A stretch of 64,000 nucleotides of DNA from Deefgea salmonis (lineage in GTDB: Bacteria; Pseudomonadota; Gammaproteobacteria; Burkholderiales; Chitinibacteraceae). A program made the position numbers and the translations under genes. The stretch covers positions 62,001-126,000 of the forward strand of contig NZ_JAJAWG010000004.1 of assembly GCF_020531905.1 (NCBI RefSeq), read 5' to 3'. A model generated the notes under the pieces. The model had not been told where the DNA came from. It saw nothing but the letters and a program-made list of their open reading frames with translations, and made no database searches. Positions 26,585 through 36,915 of this stretch are shown piece by piece (position 1 is the stretch's first letter; every line of letters starts with the position of its first letter).

Positions 26585-27150
26585 AAATGCGCTTTAATTT
26601 GCAGCGCAACAAAGCCTTCGACTTGAAACGTTTTAACCGTGGGAACAATAAATAAGTTCACCCCAAAATGGTAAGGCGTTTCCAACGAGGCTAAAAAGCC
26701 GCCAGCAGGCACAATGGGATAACCTTTTTCGGTATTGTGATAGCCGGTTAATAAGCCAGCGGCAGCGCCGACCGAGAGATTGCCGGCGTCGCTAAACTGC
26801 CATTGCAATGGCGTCCAGCCGAGCTGAGCGTAGACCGATGTTTGCCGAATGGAGTTGCGGTAAGCGCCGAGCATCCAATGCCAGCGCCCATTGCTGCGCT
26901 CAATGCCTAGACCGGGATTGTGTTCATTCAGATTATCGTCAATCACCGCTTGCCGATTAAAATGGCGGGTGAGTACCGGCGTCACGATCCAAGTTTTCCA
27001 CGCTTGCTCGGTATTCATCGCTTGCAAAAAATTCGGCGTCTGTTCGCCAAAAGCGCCCGAATTGAGCTGATTATCTGCTGTTTGCGCTGAAGCGATGCCA
27101 GCGAGTGTCATGATGAGTAGGGGTATTGCTAGCTGGCTGATTGTTTTCAT
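26581..27150 (-). CDS. exported protein, probable small outer-membrane beta-barrel
   Basis: This 189-residue protein has a signal peptide ending GIASA (residue 22). The mature part alternates short amphipathic strands with Gly and aromatic residues and ends in Phe (KAHF), a common outer-membrane targeting end. The segments HNPGLGIE and GYHNTEKGYPIVPAGG have some likeness to PagP/acyltransferase-like barrels. I do not assign that activity. It overlaps the end of the hybrid kinase gene by four bases in convergent orientation. Periplasmic location is the alternative if it is not a barrel. Confidence 0.6.
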   Translation of the reverse strand: MKTISQLAIPLLIMTLAGIASAQTADNQLNSGAFGEQTPNFLQAMNTEQAWKTWIVTPVLTRHFNRQAVIDDNLNEHNPGLGIERSNGRWHWMLGAYRNSIRQTSVYAQLGWTPLQWQFSDAGNLSVGAAAGLLTGYHNTEKGYPIVPAGGFLASLETPYHFGVNLFIVPTVKTFQVEGFVALQIKAHF

Positions 27151-27162
27151 GAAGTAGAGAGA

Positions 27163-27238
27163 GATACCCTATGGTTGGTTGCTATTTGGTTTTCCGCCGC
27201 ACCAACGCGGCTGGTAAACCTAACGTCAACCGACCCTA
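27163..27238. repeat. palindromic intergenic repeat family 1, copy B
   Basis: The left arm (GATACCCTATGGTTGG onwards) and right arm (GGTAAACCTAACGTCAAC) flank a GCCGC/GCGGC stem at 27196-27211. The outermost CCCTA contains the uvrB stop codon on the minus strand. The arms align with copy C at 42042-42118. Confidence 0.6.
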
Positions 27239-29254
27239 ATCGTGACCAAAAGCGCGTTCGCGAAGTTGTTTCAGTTCATCACGTAATTGCGCCGCTTTTT
27301 CAAATTCCAAATTCTGTGCGGCTTTGAGCATATCTTTTTCTAAGCGTTTGAGCTCTTTTGCCAATTGCTTTTGATCCATTTCGGCCACAATACGGGTTTT
27401 TTTCTCTTCCAATCTGGCGGCGACCGCTTCTTCGGCGTTGTACACCCCGTCGATAATGTCCTTAATGCGTTTGACTACGCCGCGCGGGGTGATGCCGTGT
27501 TCGAGGTTGTAGGCGATTTGTTTTTCGCGGCGGCGCTGTGTTTCGCCAATGGCTTTTTCCATTGAATTGGTGATCCGATCGCCGTATAAAATCGCTTTAC
27601 CGTTTAGATTTCGCGCCGCGCGGCCGATGGTTTGAATCAAGCTGCGCTCGCTACGCAAAAAGCCTTCTTTATCGGCATCCAAAATCGCCACTAAGGATAC
27701 TTCTGGAATATCCAAACCTTCACGCAATAAGTTAATCCCGATCAGCACATCAAACACGCCCAGCCGCAAATCGCGTAAGATTTCAACGCGCTCCACGGTA
27801 TCAATATCCGAGTGCAAATAACGCACTTTAACGCCATGTTCGGCCAGATATTCTGTCAGTTGCTCCGACATTTTTTTAGTCAGTGTGGTGACCAAAACCC
27901 GCTCGCCAATCGCCGTGCGCAGATTGATTTCCGACAGTAAATCGTCAACTTGCGTGCCCACCGGGCGTACTTCAATCAGCGGGTCAACCAGTCCGGTTGG
28001 CCGCACCAGTTGCTCGACCACTTGGCCTTGATGTTCGGCTTCATACGCCGCTGGCGTGGCGGAAACAAAAATCGTTTGCGGCATTAAGCGCTCGAATTCT
28101 TCGAATTTGAGCGGACGATTATCCAATGCCGACGGCATGCGAAAGCCGTAATCAACCAGGTTTTCTTTGCGTGAACGATCGCCCTTATACATCGCGCCAA
28201 TTTGGCCGATCATCACATGGCTTTCGTCCAAAATCATCAAGCCATCTTTAGGCAGATAGTCGAGTAAAGTCGGTGGCGCAGAGCCCGCCGGTTTGCCAGA
28301 AAAATGCCGCGAGTAATTCTCAATGCCTTTGCAAAAGCCCATTTCACCGAGCATTTCTAAATCAAAACGCGTGCGTTGTTCAAGCCGCTGCGCTTCAACT
28401 AGTTTGTGTTCTTGGTAATAAAACGCCAAGCGATCACGCAGCTCTTCTTTAATGGTTTCAATCGCCACCAGTACTTTTTCGCGCGGGGTAACGTAATGGC
28501 TGGAAGGGAATACAGTGAAGCGTCCCATGCGTTGCTTGACGTGACCGGTAAGCGGGTCGAACAGGCTGATGCGCTCGATTTCATCGTCGAACATCGAGAT
28601 GCGTACCGCCAAATCGGCGCTCTCTGCAGGGAAAATATCAATCACATCGCCGCGCACGCGAAAATGCCCACGGGCAAATTCAATCTCATTGCGGTCGTAC
28701 TGCATGGTGGTGAGGCGTTTGATGATGTCGCGTTGGCCGATTTTTTCGCCTTCAGACAAATGTAAAATCATCGCGTGATAATCGGATGGATCGCCAATCC
28801 CGTAAATCGCCGACACGGTGGCAACGATAATACAATCGGGGCGCTCGAGCATTGCCTTGGTGGCCGACAGCCGCATTTGCTCGATATGCTCGTTAATCGC
28901 GCTGTCTTTTTCGATAAACAGATCGCGGCTGGGTACATAGGCTTCGGGCTGATAGTAGTCGTAATACGAGACGAAATATTCGACGGCGTTTTCGGGGAAA
29001 AACTCGCGCATTTCGGAATACAGCTGGGCGGCGAGGGTTTTATTGGGCGCCATAATAATCGCTGGCCGCCCAGTACGCGCAATCACGTTCGCCATAGTAA
29101 AGGTTTTACCTGAGCCCGTTACGCCGAGTAAAGTTTGGTATTTGAGCCCATCGTCCAAGCCTTCGATCAGTTGTTCGATGGCTTTGGGTTGATCGCCCGC
29201 AGGCGGGAATGGCTGAAATAACTTATACGGCGAATTGGGGTATTCAACAAACAT
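27236..29254 (-). CDS. uvrB: UvrABC system protein B
   Basis: The 672-residue DNA-damage recognition helicase of nucleotide excision repair is loaded by UvrA and recruits UvrC. It has the Walker A motif [10 protein letters not shown] near residue 40, then the beta-hairpin region with [12 protein letters not shown] that clamps DNA. Helicase motifs DESHV and the SATP segment are present, with motif [11 protein letters not shown]. The C-terminal UVR domain ([22 protein letters not shown]) contacts UvrC. The start at 29254 has AGG six bases upstream; an in-frame ATG at 29275 is less likely. The stop codon falls inside palindromic repeat copy B. It is a single gene with no LexA-like box that I can see. 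Confidence 0.97.
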   Translation of the reverse strand: MFVEYPNSPYKLFQPFPPAGDQPKAIEQLIEGLDDGLKYQTLLGVTGSGKTFTMANVIARTGRPAIIMAPNKTLAAQLYSEMREFFPENAVEYFVSYYDYYQPEAYVPSRDLFIEKDSAINEHIEQMRLSATKAMLERPDCIIVATVSAIYGIGDPSDYHAMILHLSEGEKIGQRDIIKRLTTMQYDRNEIEFARGHFRVRGDVIDIFPAESADLAVRISMFDDEIERISLFDPLTGHVKQRMGRFTVFPSSHYVTPREKVLVAIETIKEELRDRLAFYYQEHKLVEAQRLEQRTRFDLEMLGEMGFCKGIENYSRHFSGKPAGSAPPTLLDYLPKDGLMILDESHVMIGQIGAMYKGDRSRKENLVDYGFRMPSALDNRPLKFEEFERLMPQTIFVSATPAAYEAEHQGQVVEQLVRPTGLVDPLIEVRPVGTQVDDLLSEINLRTAIGERVLVTTLTKKMSEQLTEYLAEHGVKVRYLHSDIDTVERVEILRDLRLGVFDVLIGINLLREGLDIPEVSLVAILDADKEGFLRSERSLIQTIGRAARNLNGKAILYGDRITNSMEKAIGETQRRREKQIAYNLEHGITPRGVVKRIKDIIDGVYNAEEAVAARLEEKKTRIVAEMDQKQLAKELKRLEKDMLKAAQNLEFEKAAQLRDELKQLRERAFGHD

Positions 29255-29490
29255 GGCGAACCTGATATCGAGCAAGACGCTACATTGTGGGCTGATGTGG
29301 CTTAGGGCTCAAGTTAGAATCCAAATTTTGCTGGCAATGCTTCATTTTTGGCGCTGACTTGCGCTCTGGTATGGCTTGGTTTTGGCTGGCGCCAATCCAT
29401 TGCGACTTATTGCCTTGTCATTTGTAGGGAGACTCACATTTATTCCTTGCGCGATGGCGGTACAATAGAAATCAGTGAAAGGAACCCATC

Positions 29491-29733
29491 ATGAAAAAGC
29501 GCGTTAAATTTGTGTTGTGTATGGCCAGCCTGCTGATGGCGACTTCGGTATTGGCGGCGGTGAGCCGTGATGAGGCTGCGGCTGCGGCGCAGAAAAAAGC
29601 CAATGGTGCTCGAGTGATGTCAGCAGAGAAATTTATCGAGGGCGATAAAACTGTTTGGCGAGTCAAAGTGCTGAGCACTTCCGGTGAAGTACGGACGGTT
29701 TTTGTCGATGAGGCCAGCGGCGCAGTGCATTAA
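29491..29733 (+). CDS. small periplasmic PepSY-like protein
   Basis: The 80-residue protein has a signal peptide cleaved after LAA (about residue 23) and then one PepSY-like module. The module has an N-terminal helix with DEAAAAAQKKANGARV and a two-stranded end (WRVKVLSTSGEVRTVFVDEASGAV). PepSY domains are thought to inhibit or chaperone peptidases, or to sense in the periplasm. GAAAGGAA precedes the ATG. A TACAAT box at 29461-29466 may be its -10 site. It is monocistronic, with its own terminator. Confidence 0.75.
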   Translation: MKKRVKFVLCMASLLMATSVLAAVSRDEAAAAAQKKANGARVMSAEKFIEGDKTVWRVKVLSTSGEVRTVFVDEASGAVH

Positions 29734-29774
29734 TCGGCTAATCTGGCTGCATTATTCGGCATGATAACGACATC

Positions 29775-29810
29775 AAAAGTCGAAGCGAAATCAATCGCTT
29801 CGACTTTTTT
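29775..29810 (+). terminator. intrinsic terminator of PepSY gene
   Basis: A 14-bp stem (AAAAGTCGAAGCGA / TCGCTTCGACTTTT) is followed by T residues. Confidence 0.88.
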
Positions 29811-29842
29811 GCTGATTGATGCTTGCAGAGTCAATGTGAGGG

Positions 29843-29872
29843 CAAAATAAAACCCCGCCACAAGGACGGGGT
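29843..29872 (-). terminator. intrinsic terminator of acs
   Basis: On the minus strand, an ACCCCG/CGGGGT stem is followed by TTTTATTTT, about 50 bases past the acs stop. Confidence 0.75.
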
Positions 29873-29919
29873 GATCTACGCGCATCAAGTGAATCGATTA
29901 ATTTTCGATTAATGTTGGA

Positions 29920-31890
29920 TTAAATGGCGCTTTGACGCAATTGCTCAAGAATCGCAGGGTTTTCTAGGGTTGAAGTATCCGCAGTAATTTCTTGGCCTTT
30001 GGCGATATCGCGCAACAGACGGCGCATGATTTTACCTGAGCGGGTTTTCGGTAGATTGTCGCCGAAACGAATTTCGTCCGGTTGCGCGATCTTGCCGATT
30101 TCATGCGCTACCCATTCACGTAGCTCTTTAGCGATGCGTTTGGCGTCGTCGCCTTCTGGGCGTTGACCTTTGAGCACCACATACGCCACCACGGCTTCGC
30201 CTTTAATATCGTGCGGTTTACCCACCACGGCCGCTTCAGCGACCAATGGATTGGCGGCGAGTGCCGATTCAATTTCCATGGTGCCAAGGCGGTGACCAGA
30301 AACGTTCAGCACGTCGTCAATGCGGCCCATGATCCAGATATAGCCGTTTTCGTCGTAATGCGCTGAATCGCCAGCGAGATACAATTTACCGTTGTAGTCT
30401 TCGGGGAAATACGTTTTGGCAAAACGCTCAGAATCACCCCAAATATTACGTACCATCGATGGCCATGGCTTACTAATCACCAAGAAGCCACCTTTACCTG
30501 CTGTGACTGGTGCGCCCGATTCATCGACGATATCGGCCATAATGCCTGGAATGGGTAAGGTGCAAGAGCCCGGTTTGGTTGCGACTGCGCCTGGCAACGG
30601 TGCAATCATATTGCAGCCGGTTTCGGTTTGCCACCAAGTATCAACGATAGGGCAACGGCCACCACCGATGGTCTCAAAGTACCACATCCATGCATCGGGA
30701 TTGATCGGCTCACCGACGGTGCCCAACAGACGCAGTGATGAAAGATCATATTGTTTTGGCAAATCGCCACCGAGTTTAATCAATGAGCGAATCGCTGTTG
30801 GCGCGGTGTAGAAGGTGGTGACTTCGTGTTTTTCAATCATTTGCCAGAAGCGTGATGCATCTGGATAAGTCGGTACACCTTCAAACACCACTTGTGTTGC
30901 GCCAATGCCCAGTGGGCCGTAGGCGATATAGCTGTGACCCGTAATCCAGCCCACGTCGGCCGTGCACCAGTAAACGTCGGTTTCTTTGTAATCGAACACC
31001 CATTTCATCGTCACTTGCGTGCCGAGCAGGTAACCCGCTGATGAGTGCTGCACGCCTTTTGGCTTACCGGTTGAGCCTGAGGTGTAAAGAATAAACAGTG
31101 GGTGTTCAGATTCAACCCATTCTGGCTCGCACACATCGGCTTGGTCTTGCACCAGTTTGTGCCACCACACATTGCGCTCGGTATTCCAGTGTTCTGGTTT
31201 ATTGCTGGTGCGTTGGAATACCACAACTTTAGTCACTGTATCGCAGCCACCGAGACCCAGAGCCTCATCGACCATTGATTTCAATGGCGTTGGTTTGCCG
31301 CCACGGATGGATTCATTCGCAGTAATGACCAATTTGGCTTCTGCGTCTTGAATACGATCGCGCAATGCGCCAGCCGAAAATCCACCAAATACCACCGAGT
31401 GAATCGCGCCGATACGGGCGCAAGCTTGCATGGCAATAATCGCCTCTACGGTATGCGGCATGTAAATGACAACGCGATCACCTTTGACTACGCCCAGGCT
31501 TTTTAGACCGTTGGCAAATTGGCAAACACGGTGATATAGCTCGCGGTAAGTCACGCGAGTCACCGAGCCATCGTCGGCTTCAAAAATAATCGCCACTTTA
31601 TTGGCTTTGCTTTCTAAATGACGATCAAGGCAGTTGTACGACACATTCATCAAGCCATCTTCAAACCATTTAAAAAACGGTGGATTGTCTTGATTTAAAA
31701 TTTGGGTAAAAGGTTTTTTCCAGCTCAGTAGATTGCGTGCTAAATCAGCCCAAAAGCCTTCATAGTCGGCAGTCGCTTTGTCGCACAACGCGTTGTAGCC
31801 TTCGATTCCTGAGACCGTCGCATTGGTGCGAAATTCATCAGAGGGTTGGAATAAACGGTTTTCTTTTAAGACTGAATCGATACCACTCAT
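29920..31890 (-). CDS. acs: acetyl-CoA synthetase
   Basis: The 656-residue AMP-forming ligase makes acetyl-CoA from acetate, ATP and CoA. The AMP-binding motif [11 protein letters not shown] lies near residue 265. The DTWWQTETG core lies near residue 415. The C-terminal [11 protein letters not shown] segment carries the lysine acetylated by Pat-type enzymes in other bacteria. The ATG at 31890 has AAGGGG upstream and gives the family-type N-terminus; the in-frame start at 31914 is less likely. On the minus strand it follows actP, the DUF294 gene and the exonuclease gene, with its own 196-base leader. Together with ActP it forms the high-affinity acetate scavenging route, the reverse of Pta-AckA at 0.6-2.8 kb. 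Confidence 0.97.
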   Translation of the reverse strand: MSGIDSVLKENRLFQPSDEFRTNATVSGIEGYNALCDKATADYEGFWADLARNLLSWKKPFTQILNQDNPPFFKWFEDGLMNVSYNCLDRHLESKANKVAIIFEADDGSVTRVTYRELYHRVCQFANGLKSLGVVKGDRVVIYMPHTVEAIIAMQACARIGAIHSVVFGGFSAGALRDRIQDAEAKLVITANESIRGGKPTPLKSMVDEALGLGGCDTVTKVVVFQRTSNKPEHWNTERNVWWHKLVQDQADVCEPEWVESEHPLFILYTSGSTGKPKGVQHSSAGYLLGTQVTMKWVFDYKETDVYWCTADVGWITGHSYIAYGPLGIGATQVVFEGVPTYPDASRFWQMIEKHEVTTFYTAPTAIRSLIKLGGDLPKQYDLSSLRLLGTVGEPINPDAWMWYFETIGGGRCPIVDTWWQTETGCNMIAPLPGAVATKPGSCTLPIPGIMADIVDESGAPVTAGKGGFLVISKPWPSMVRNIWGDSERFAKTYFPEDYNGKLYLAGDSAHYDENGYIWIMGRIDDVLNVSGHRLGTMEIESALAANPLVAEAAVVGKPHDIKGEAVVAYVVLKGQRPEGDDAKRIAKELREWVAHEIGKIAQPDEIRFGDNLPKTRSGKIMRRLLRDIAKGQEITADTSTLENPAILEQLRQSAI

Positions 31891-32086
31891 GAGTGAACCC
31901 CTTAGGCAAGACACTGAATTGAAAATAATCTGAAATCAAATTTATGGGATTACAGTACTGAAAGCTAATTGTCTTTTTTGATGTAGCAAATCAGTCAGGC
32001 TGATGTGCAGGGCAATGAATTGAATTACTTGGTTTTTTCGTCTCTGATTTCGCCAATAGCTTGGCATCCAGCAGCGGGAAAGTGAG

Positions 32087-32692
32087 TCAATTGTGTTGGC
32101 CTTTGAGTTTTAAGAACATCAGCGCCGCAGTGATTGCGTCGTTGAGTGGGTCGTGGCGCGCTAAACGGGGTATATCTAATTCAGTCAGCATGCTGTCTAA
32201 GCTTAAATCGACATCAGGGCGGTAGGCGCTGACTTTTTTGTCGTAATACAAACCAGAAACCTCAATCGCTCGATTGGGTAGCGCGATGCCCAACCAAGGC
32301 TTGAGTTGTCGATTGATAACCGCCAAATCAAATTCAAGGTAATAGCCCACAATCGGGCGACTACCGATGAAATACAGCAATTGCGTGAGCGCATCGTGCA
32401 GCGTTAAACCATGGGCTACGTCTTGCGCGCGCAAGCCATGAATTGGGATTGTTTTGGGATCAATCGCGCCACTGGGTTTGACGAGCCATTGCTGGCTGCT
32501 GGACTTTAAAATCGTATTGCCGCGAATAATCACCGCTGCAATGGATAAAATTTCAGCCTGCTTCGGATTGAGGCTGGTGGTTTCACAATCAATACTGACC
32601 CATTCATTGGGCGCGGGTTTGGCAAATAAAAATTGAAACTGTGGATCGCGTAGTTGCCGCCGTGCTTGCCAAGATTTAAATGTTTGGATCAT
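32087..32692 (-). CDS. DnaQ-like 3'-5' exonuclease (DEDDh)
   Basis: The 201-residue soluble exonuclease has a DEDDh fold. Motif I is SIDCETTS (Asp35, Glu37), motif II lies around YYLEFDLAV, and motif III is ARHDPLNDA with the catalytic His-Asp. It is close to the epsilon/PolC proofreading family but stands outside a polymerase operon. Its start overlaps the stop of the DUF294 gene by four bases (ATGA), so the two are co-translated. Pairs of this kind, a cNMP/CBS/DUF294 protein followed by a DnaQ-like exonuclease, occur beside actP-acs in other proteobacteria. Its natural substrate is unknown. Confidence 0.85.
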   Translation of the reverse strand: MIQTFKSWQARRQLRDPQFQFLFAKPAPNEWVSIDCETTSLNPKQAEILSIAAVIIRGNTILKSSSQQWLVKPSGAIDPKTIPIHGLRAQDVAHGLTLHDALTQLLYFIGSRPIVGYYLEFDLAVINRQLKPWLGIALPNRAIEVSGLYYDKKVSAYRPDVDLSLDSMLTELDIPRLARHDPLNDAITAALMFLKLKGQHN

Positions 32693-34491
32693 AAGGTATT
32701 CAATTTAAATTGATGGGCAATGCTTTGTTTAAAGCGTTTCACTACCGCGAGCGTGTCTTTGAGTAAGTCGCGCTCGAGTGTAGTGAGTTGAGCTAGTTCA
32801 ATACCGTAGTCGAGTAATTTGCCTTGCTGTGCTTTGATTAAGCCATATTTCAATTGCAGGCTTTGCAAATAGGCGAGCGATTCTCGAAGATCGCTGGCTA
32901 ATGTTGGCGAGAGGATGTCTTTTTGTTTGAGCATTTCAATTCTGCGGTAGGTATTGCGCTCGGAGACCTTTGCTTTCAAGGCCAAGCTGCGTATACCGTG
33001 CACTAAAGTGAAAATGCCGCCTTTTTTTAAATCGAGTAAGCCGCCTTTACTGCGTAGCTGAGAGAAAAACCCCAGTGGCGTATCAAATTGTTCAATCGGC
33101 AAAGCAAAGTGCGCTAATAAACTGTCGTTTTCGACCAGATCTTGATAAAAATAATCGCGCAGCCGAGCAAACAACGCTTTATTGCCATACACCGGATAGG
33201 CGTCGAGCCAAATGGCCAGATGCAGCATGTTTTCGCGATGCGTTTGCACCTGCCATTCATCCAGTAAGATTTTAAATTCGCTTTCAGTGCGTCGCCAATA
33301 TGGATTGTTAACCATGATTTTGCCTGGGCAGGCCGGGTAGCCAAAGCGAATCAGTGCTTGATTAAATGCGGCACAAATCGCGGCTAAATCGGGGTGTTCA
33401 AAGCCGTCGGCGATAATCAAAGCATTGTCTTGATCGTTGGGTAAAATTTGCTCACCACGACCTTCTGAACCCAGGCACAGCAAACAAACATTGGCGCTGA
33501 CTTCTGCTGGCGCGAGCAGTTGCCATGTTTTGGCCAGTAATTTGCGGTGCAGTTCACGCAGCGTATCGGCAATCAGTGTGACTTTGACGCCTTGGCGCTG
33601 TTGCTGGCGGATCAGTTTATCGACGTGCGACCACGCTTGTGCCAATTCATCCATCGACACTGCGCGCTCGATTTGACTTTGAATTAAGTGTGAATGCTGC
33701 GTGAGAAAAGCCAACAAGTCGACTTGCTCTAAAATCCCAAGTGCGCCATCTGCACGGCGCACAATCACCCGACTAATGGTGTGCTTGGCCATTAACAGCA
33801 TGGCAGCATGGATGGGCTCGTCGTCGGCCACGCTATGCAAACGATAGTGGGCATAGTTGGCGATGGCGGTGCTGCGTGCGGGTAATTCGCGGATCACAAA
33901 GTCGCGTAAATCACGTTGAGTAAAGATGCCAATCTGTTCGGCGTTTTTAATCAGCACCGCCGTGCAGTGCGCGCTTTGCATACGTTGGGCGGCATCCAGA
34001 ATACTGGCATCGGCACTCAGCCATTGGACTGGATGGATATAAGCGGCCGTCACCGGGGCCAGTAGCAAGGCTTGTAATTCATTTTCTTCGGGGGTTTGCT
34101 GCGCTAAGGCGGTCATTCGTACGGCAATATCTTGATAAAAATACGCGCCAAACTGTGGGTTGCTACGGATCAGCTCTAAAATTAATTCGCGTGGAATACT
34201 AAATACTAGGCTGTCATCAATGGCCACCCATTGCTGTTGGGCTGTTTCATTGAGTAAGGCTTTACTATTGATGGTTTCTTGTTCGCTGTAGACGGTTAAA
34301 ACTTCACCGTTTTCTTCTTCAGCAATCAGTCCTTTGTTTAAAATCAGCAGCGCATGGTGCGGTGCGCCAGCCGCAATAACGGTGTGGCCACTGGCAAAGT
34401 ATTGAAGATCGAGCGCGTTTTCAAAGCGTTCGCGTTCACTGGGCTTTAGGCTGCGATAAGGGAGTGCAGAAAACTCAAATAGCGTCGACAT
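32689..34491 (-). CDS. cNMP-binding/CBS/DUF294 putative nucleotidyltransferase
   Basis: The 600-residue signalling protein has an N-terminal cyclic-nucleotide-binding-like domain (about 15-130) and two CBS motifs (about 150-270). A GlnD-like nucleotidyltransferase domain has GSEGRGEQILPNDQDNALI from Gly341, with metal ligands Asp353 and Asp355. A C-terminal DUF294_C helical domain lies at about 470-595. By homology to GlnD-type enzymes it may nucleotidylate a partner in response to an adenine nucleotide or cyclic nucleotide; no substrate is established. It lies 67 bases after actP, beyond a terminator hairpin, and overlaps the exonuclease gene. Control of acetate uptake is inferred from context. 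Confidence 0.85.
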   Translation of the reverse strand: MSTLFEFSALPYRSLKPSERERFENALDLQYFASGHTVIAAGAPHHALLILNKGLIAEEENGEVLTVYSEQETINSKALLNETAQQQWVAIDDSLVFSIPRELILELIRSNPQFGAYFYQDIAVRMTALAQQTPEENELQALLLAPVTAAYIHPVQWLSADASILDAAQRMQSAHCTAVLIKNAEQIGIFTQRDLRDFVIRELPARSTAIANYAHYRLHSVADDEPIHAAMLLMAKHTISRVIVRRADGALGILEQVDLLAFLTQHSHLIQSQIERAVSMDELAQAWSHVDKLIRQQQRQGVKVTLIADTLRELHRKLLAKTWQLLAPAEVSANVCLLCLGSEGRGEQILPNDQDNALIIADGFEHPDLAAICAAFNQALIRFGYPACPGKIMVNNPYWRRTESEFKILLDEWQVQTHRENMLHLAIWLDAYPVYGNKALFARLRDYFYQDLVENDSLLAHFALPIEQFDTPLGFFSQLRSKGGLLDLKKGGIFTLVHGIRSLALKAKVSERNTYRRIEMLKQKDILSPTLASDLRESLAYLQSLQLKYGLIKAQQGKLLDYGIELAQLTTLERDLLKDTLAVVKRFKQSIAHQFKLNTL

Positions 34492-34502
34492 AGTGTACCT
34501 AG

Positions 34503-34541
34503 CATCAAAAACGCCCTACATCGCGAAGCGAGTAGGGCGTG
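34503..34541 (-). terminator. intrinsic terminator between actP and DUF294 gene
   Basis: On the minus strand, a 9-bp stem ACGCCCTAC/GTAGGGCGT with a 12-base loop is followed by TTTTGAT. It lies 12 bases before the DUF294 start, so it may act as a partial read-through point inside the operon. Confidence 0.7.
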
Positions 34542-34558
34542 TTGCGATGTATCTGCTC

Positions 34559-36382
34559 TTAATGCTTATCAGTTGCGCCTTCTGCGCCAATACCTGTCAT
34601 AGAGCGGATAAATTGTGGCAAGAATTTAGCGCGTTCTTCTGCCGCTTGCTTGCTGGTATCGAGAACAGAAACCAGCCAGATCGTGATGAAGGCCAGCGTC
34701 ATCGAGAAGATGGTTGGATTTTTGTACGGGAACCATTCGCTGCCTTTGTCGTGACCTAGCACTTCAACCCAAACCGATGGGCCGAGGATAATCAGCGTTA
34801 AGGCCGTAATCAAACCAACAAAACCACCGACCACAGCACCACGTGTGGTCAAGTTTTTCCAGAACATCGACAAGAACAGCACTGGGAAGTTAGCCGATGC
34901 CGCAATCGAGAACGCTAGACCGACCATGAAAGCGATGTTTTGCTTTTCAAAGGCAATTCCCAAGAACATCGCCAATACGCCAAGACCGATGGTGGTGATT
35001 TTTGAAACGCGAATTTCATCGGCTTCATTGGCTTTGCCTTTTTTGATGACCGAGGCGTAAATATCATGCGATACCGCAGATGCGCCCGACAAGGTCAAAC
35101 CGGCTACCACAGCCAGAATGGTTGCAAACGCCACGGCTGAGATAAAGCCAAGGAAGTAATCGCCACCGACCGCATCAGCCAAGTGAATCGCTGCCATATT
35201 CGAGCCACCAATCAAGGCGCCAGAGACTTCTTTAAATTTCATCCCCGCATCGCCCGACAACAGCACAATCGCACCAAAGCCGATAATAAAGGTCAAAATG
35301 TAGAAGTAGCCGATAAAGCCGGTGGCATAAAACACCGATTTACGCGCTTCTTTGGCGTTCGATACAGTAAAGAAACGCATCAAGATGTGTGGCAAACCTG
35401 CAGTACCAAACATTAAGGCCATACCGAGTGAAATCGCATCGATTGGATTTGAAACCAAACCACCGGGTGCCATGATGTTGGCGTGAGCCGCAGTGACTGC
35501 GGCTTTGGAGGCTGCAGCAGCGCTGGCGACAGCGGCCGATGCATTCGGTGCATTGCTGGCGATGGCAATTTTAGCGGCCTCAGCAGCCACATTGGCTTTG
35601 AGTGCTAAGGCTTCGGCGCCCGCGTGTTTGACGGCAACAGCCTGCGCAAATAGGTTTTCAAAACTGAAACCGACGTGCTTCATCACCATAAAAGCCATGA
35701 ACGATGCGCCAGACAGTAGCAAAATCGCCTTAATAATTTGTACCCAAGTCGTCGCTAACATCCCGCCGAACGTCACGTACATAATCATTAACACGCCAAC
35801 CAAAACTACCGCATAGGTGTAATCCAAGCCAAACAACACTTGAATCAATTTACCCGCGCCGACCATTTGTGCAATCAAATACAGTGCCACCACAACCAAA
35901 GTGCCCGTTGCTGCAAAAATACGCACTGGCGTTTGCGATAGCCGATACGAAGCCACGTCGGCAAAGGTGTATTTACCCAAGTTGCGTAGACGCTCGGCAA
36001 TCAGGAAGGTAATTAAAGGCCAGCCGACCAAAAAACCGATGGAGTAAATCAAACCGTCGTAGCCAACACCAAACACCATCGCAGAAATACCGAGGAAAGA
36101 CGCGGCTGACATATAGTCACCGGCAATCGCTAGGCCATTTTGAAAGCCACTAATCCCGCCGCCAGCAGCGTAGAAGTCTTTGGCCGATTTAGTGCGCCGT
36201 GCTGCCCAGTAGGTAATGGCGAGGGTAAAGGCGACGAAAATCAAGAACATCACAATCGCAGGGATGTTGAGATCGTGGCGTTTTTCAACTGCACCTTCAA
36301 TGGCACCTGCGGCCCAAGTCGGTAGGCTGTTGGCGAGCATCAAGCTAGCGAGAGACAGGCGTTGTAAATTTGATTTGATCAT
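34559..36382 (-). CDS. actP: cation/acetate symporter ActP
   Basis: The 607-residue sodium:solute symporter family permease takes up acetate. There is a signal-like N-terminus followed by about 13 membrane helices. The core SSS signature regions, including [16 protein letters not shown] and [17 protein letters not shown], match E. coli ActP/YjcG closely. The protein is about 58 residues longer than the E. coli one. Most of the extra length is an alanine-rich insert at residues about 248-303, between the GFSFENLF and IMAPGGLV segments. Its start overlaps the yjcH stop by four bases. It forms a unit with yjcH, and acs is encoded farther down the same strand. Confidence 0.95.
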   Translation of the reverse strand: MIKSNLQRLSLASLMLANSLPTWAAGAIEGAVEKRHDLNIPAIVMFLIFVAFTLAITYWAARRTKSAKDFYAAGGGISGFQNGLAIAGDYMSAASFLGISAMVFGVGYDGLIYSIGFLVGWPLITFLIAERLRNLGKYTFADVASYRLSQTPVRIFAATGTLVVVALYLIAQMVGAGKLIQVLFGLDYTYAVVLVGVLMIMYVTFGGMLATTWVQIIKAILLLSGASFMAFMVMKHVGFSFENLFAQAVAVKHAGAEALALKANVAAEAAKIAIASNAPNASAAVASAAAASKAAVTAAHANIMAPGGLVSNPIDAISLGMALMFGTAGLPHILMRFFTVSNAKEARKSVFYATGFIGYFYILTFIIGFGAIVLLSGDAGMKFKEVSGALIGGSNMAAIHLADAVGGDYFLGFISAVAFATILAVVAGLTLSGASAVSHDIYASVIKKGKANEADEIRVSKITTIGLGVLAMFLGIAFEKQNIAFMVGLAFSIAASANFPVLFLSMFWKNLTTRGAVVGGFVGLITALTLIILGPSVWVEVLGHDKGSEWFPYKNPTIFSMTLAFITIWLVSVLDTSKQAAEERAKFLPQFIRSMTGIGAEGATDKH

Positions 36383-36687
36383 TTTTTCGCGTCCTCAACG
36401 ACTTCGCGGGTCAGTTGGTCGAATTCAGTATTGGCTCGACGTACATAAATACCGGTAATGACAAACGCCGATAAAATAATTAACACGCCAATGGGAATAC
36501 CAATCGTGGTTACGCCGCCGGAGAGCGATTGTCCTAGCGTGGCGGGCGAAAAAGCCACCACCAGAATAAAGCCGTAATAAATCGCCAGCATTACAAAAGA
36601 CAGTAGCCAAGAGAGGCTGGACTTTTTTCGCACCAACTCTTGAAATTTGGGGTTCTGCTGAATGCGTTCAATCGTATGATCTTGCAT
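36379..36687 (-). CDS. yjcH: DUF485 inner-membrane protein YjcH
   Basis: This 102-residue protein with two membrane helices (about 24-48 and 60-82) is of the DUF485 family, nearly always encoded just before actP. It is taken to assist or modulate the acetate symporter; the exact role is not known. GAGGAGG lies seven bases before the ATG at 36687, which rules out the longer start at 36711. It is the first gene of the actP unit and is divergent from a LysR-type regulator gene, with 228 bases between the starts. Confidence 0.9.
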   Translation of the reverse strand: MQDHTIERIQQNPKFQELVRKKSSLSWLLSFVMLAIYYGFILVVAFSPATLGQSLSGGVTTIGIPIGVLIILSAFVITGIYVRRANTEFDQLTREVVEDAKK

Positions 36688-36915
36688 GCGTTGCCTCCTC
36701 GGATAAATCAATCGTCAAACCCAGATGGGTGTTGTGGCGCTAATTTATGTGAGAGTGGGCAATTTAAGCTAATTGCATTTTTTGATGCTCTAAATCAGTT
36801 CGACTTATGTTGCATTGCGTATACCTTACTAATTTGTGTGTAATTGCTGATTTTAAAGCTACATGTCGAGCATTCTTAGTTCACAAAAAGGCAAGGAATA
36901 GGTGATAATCGGCGG

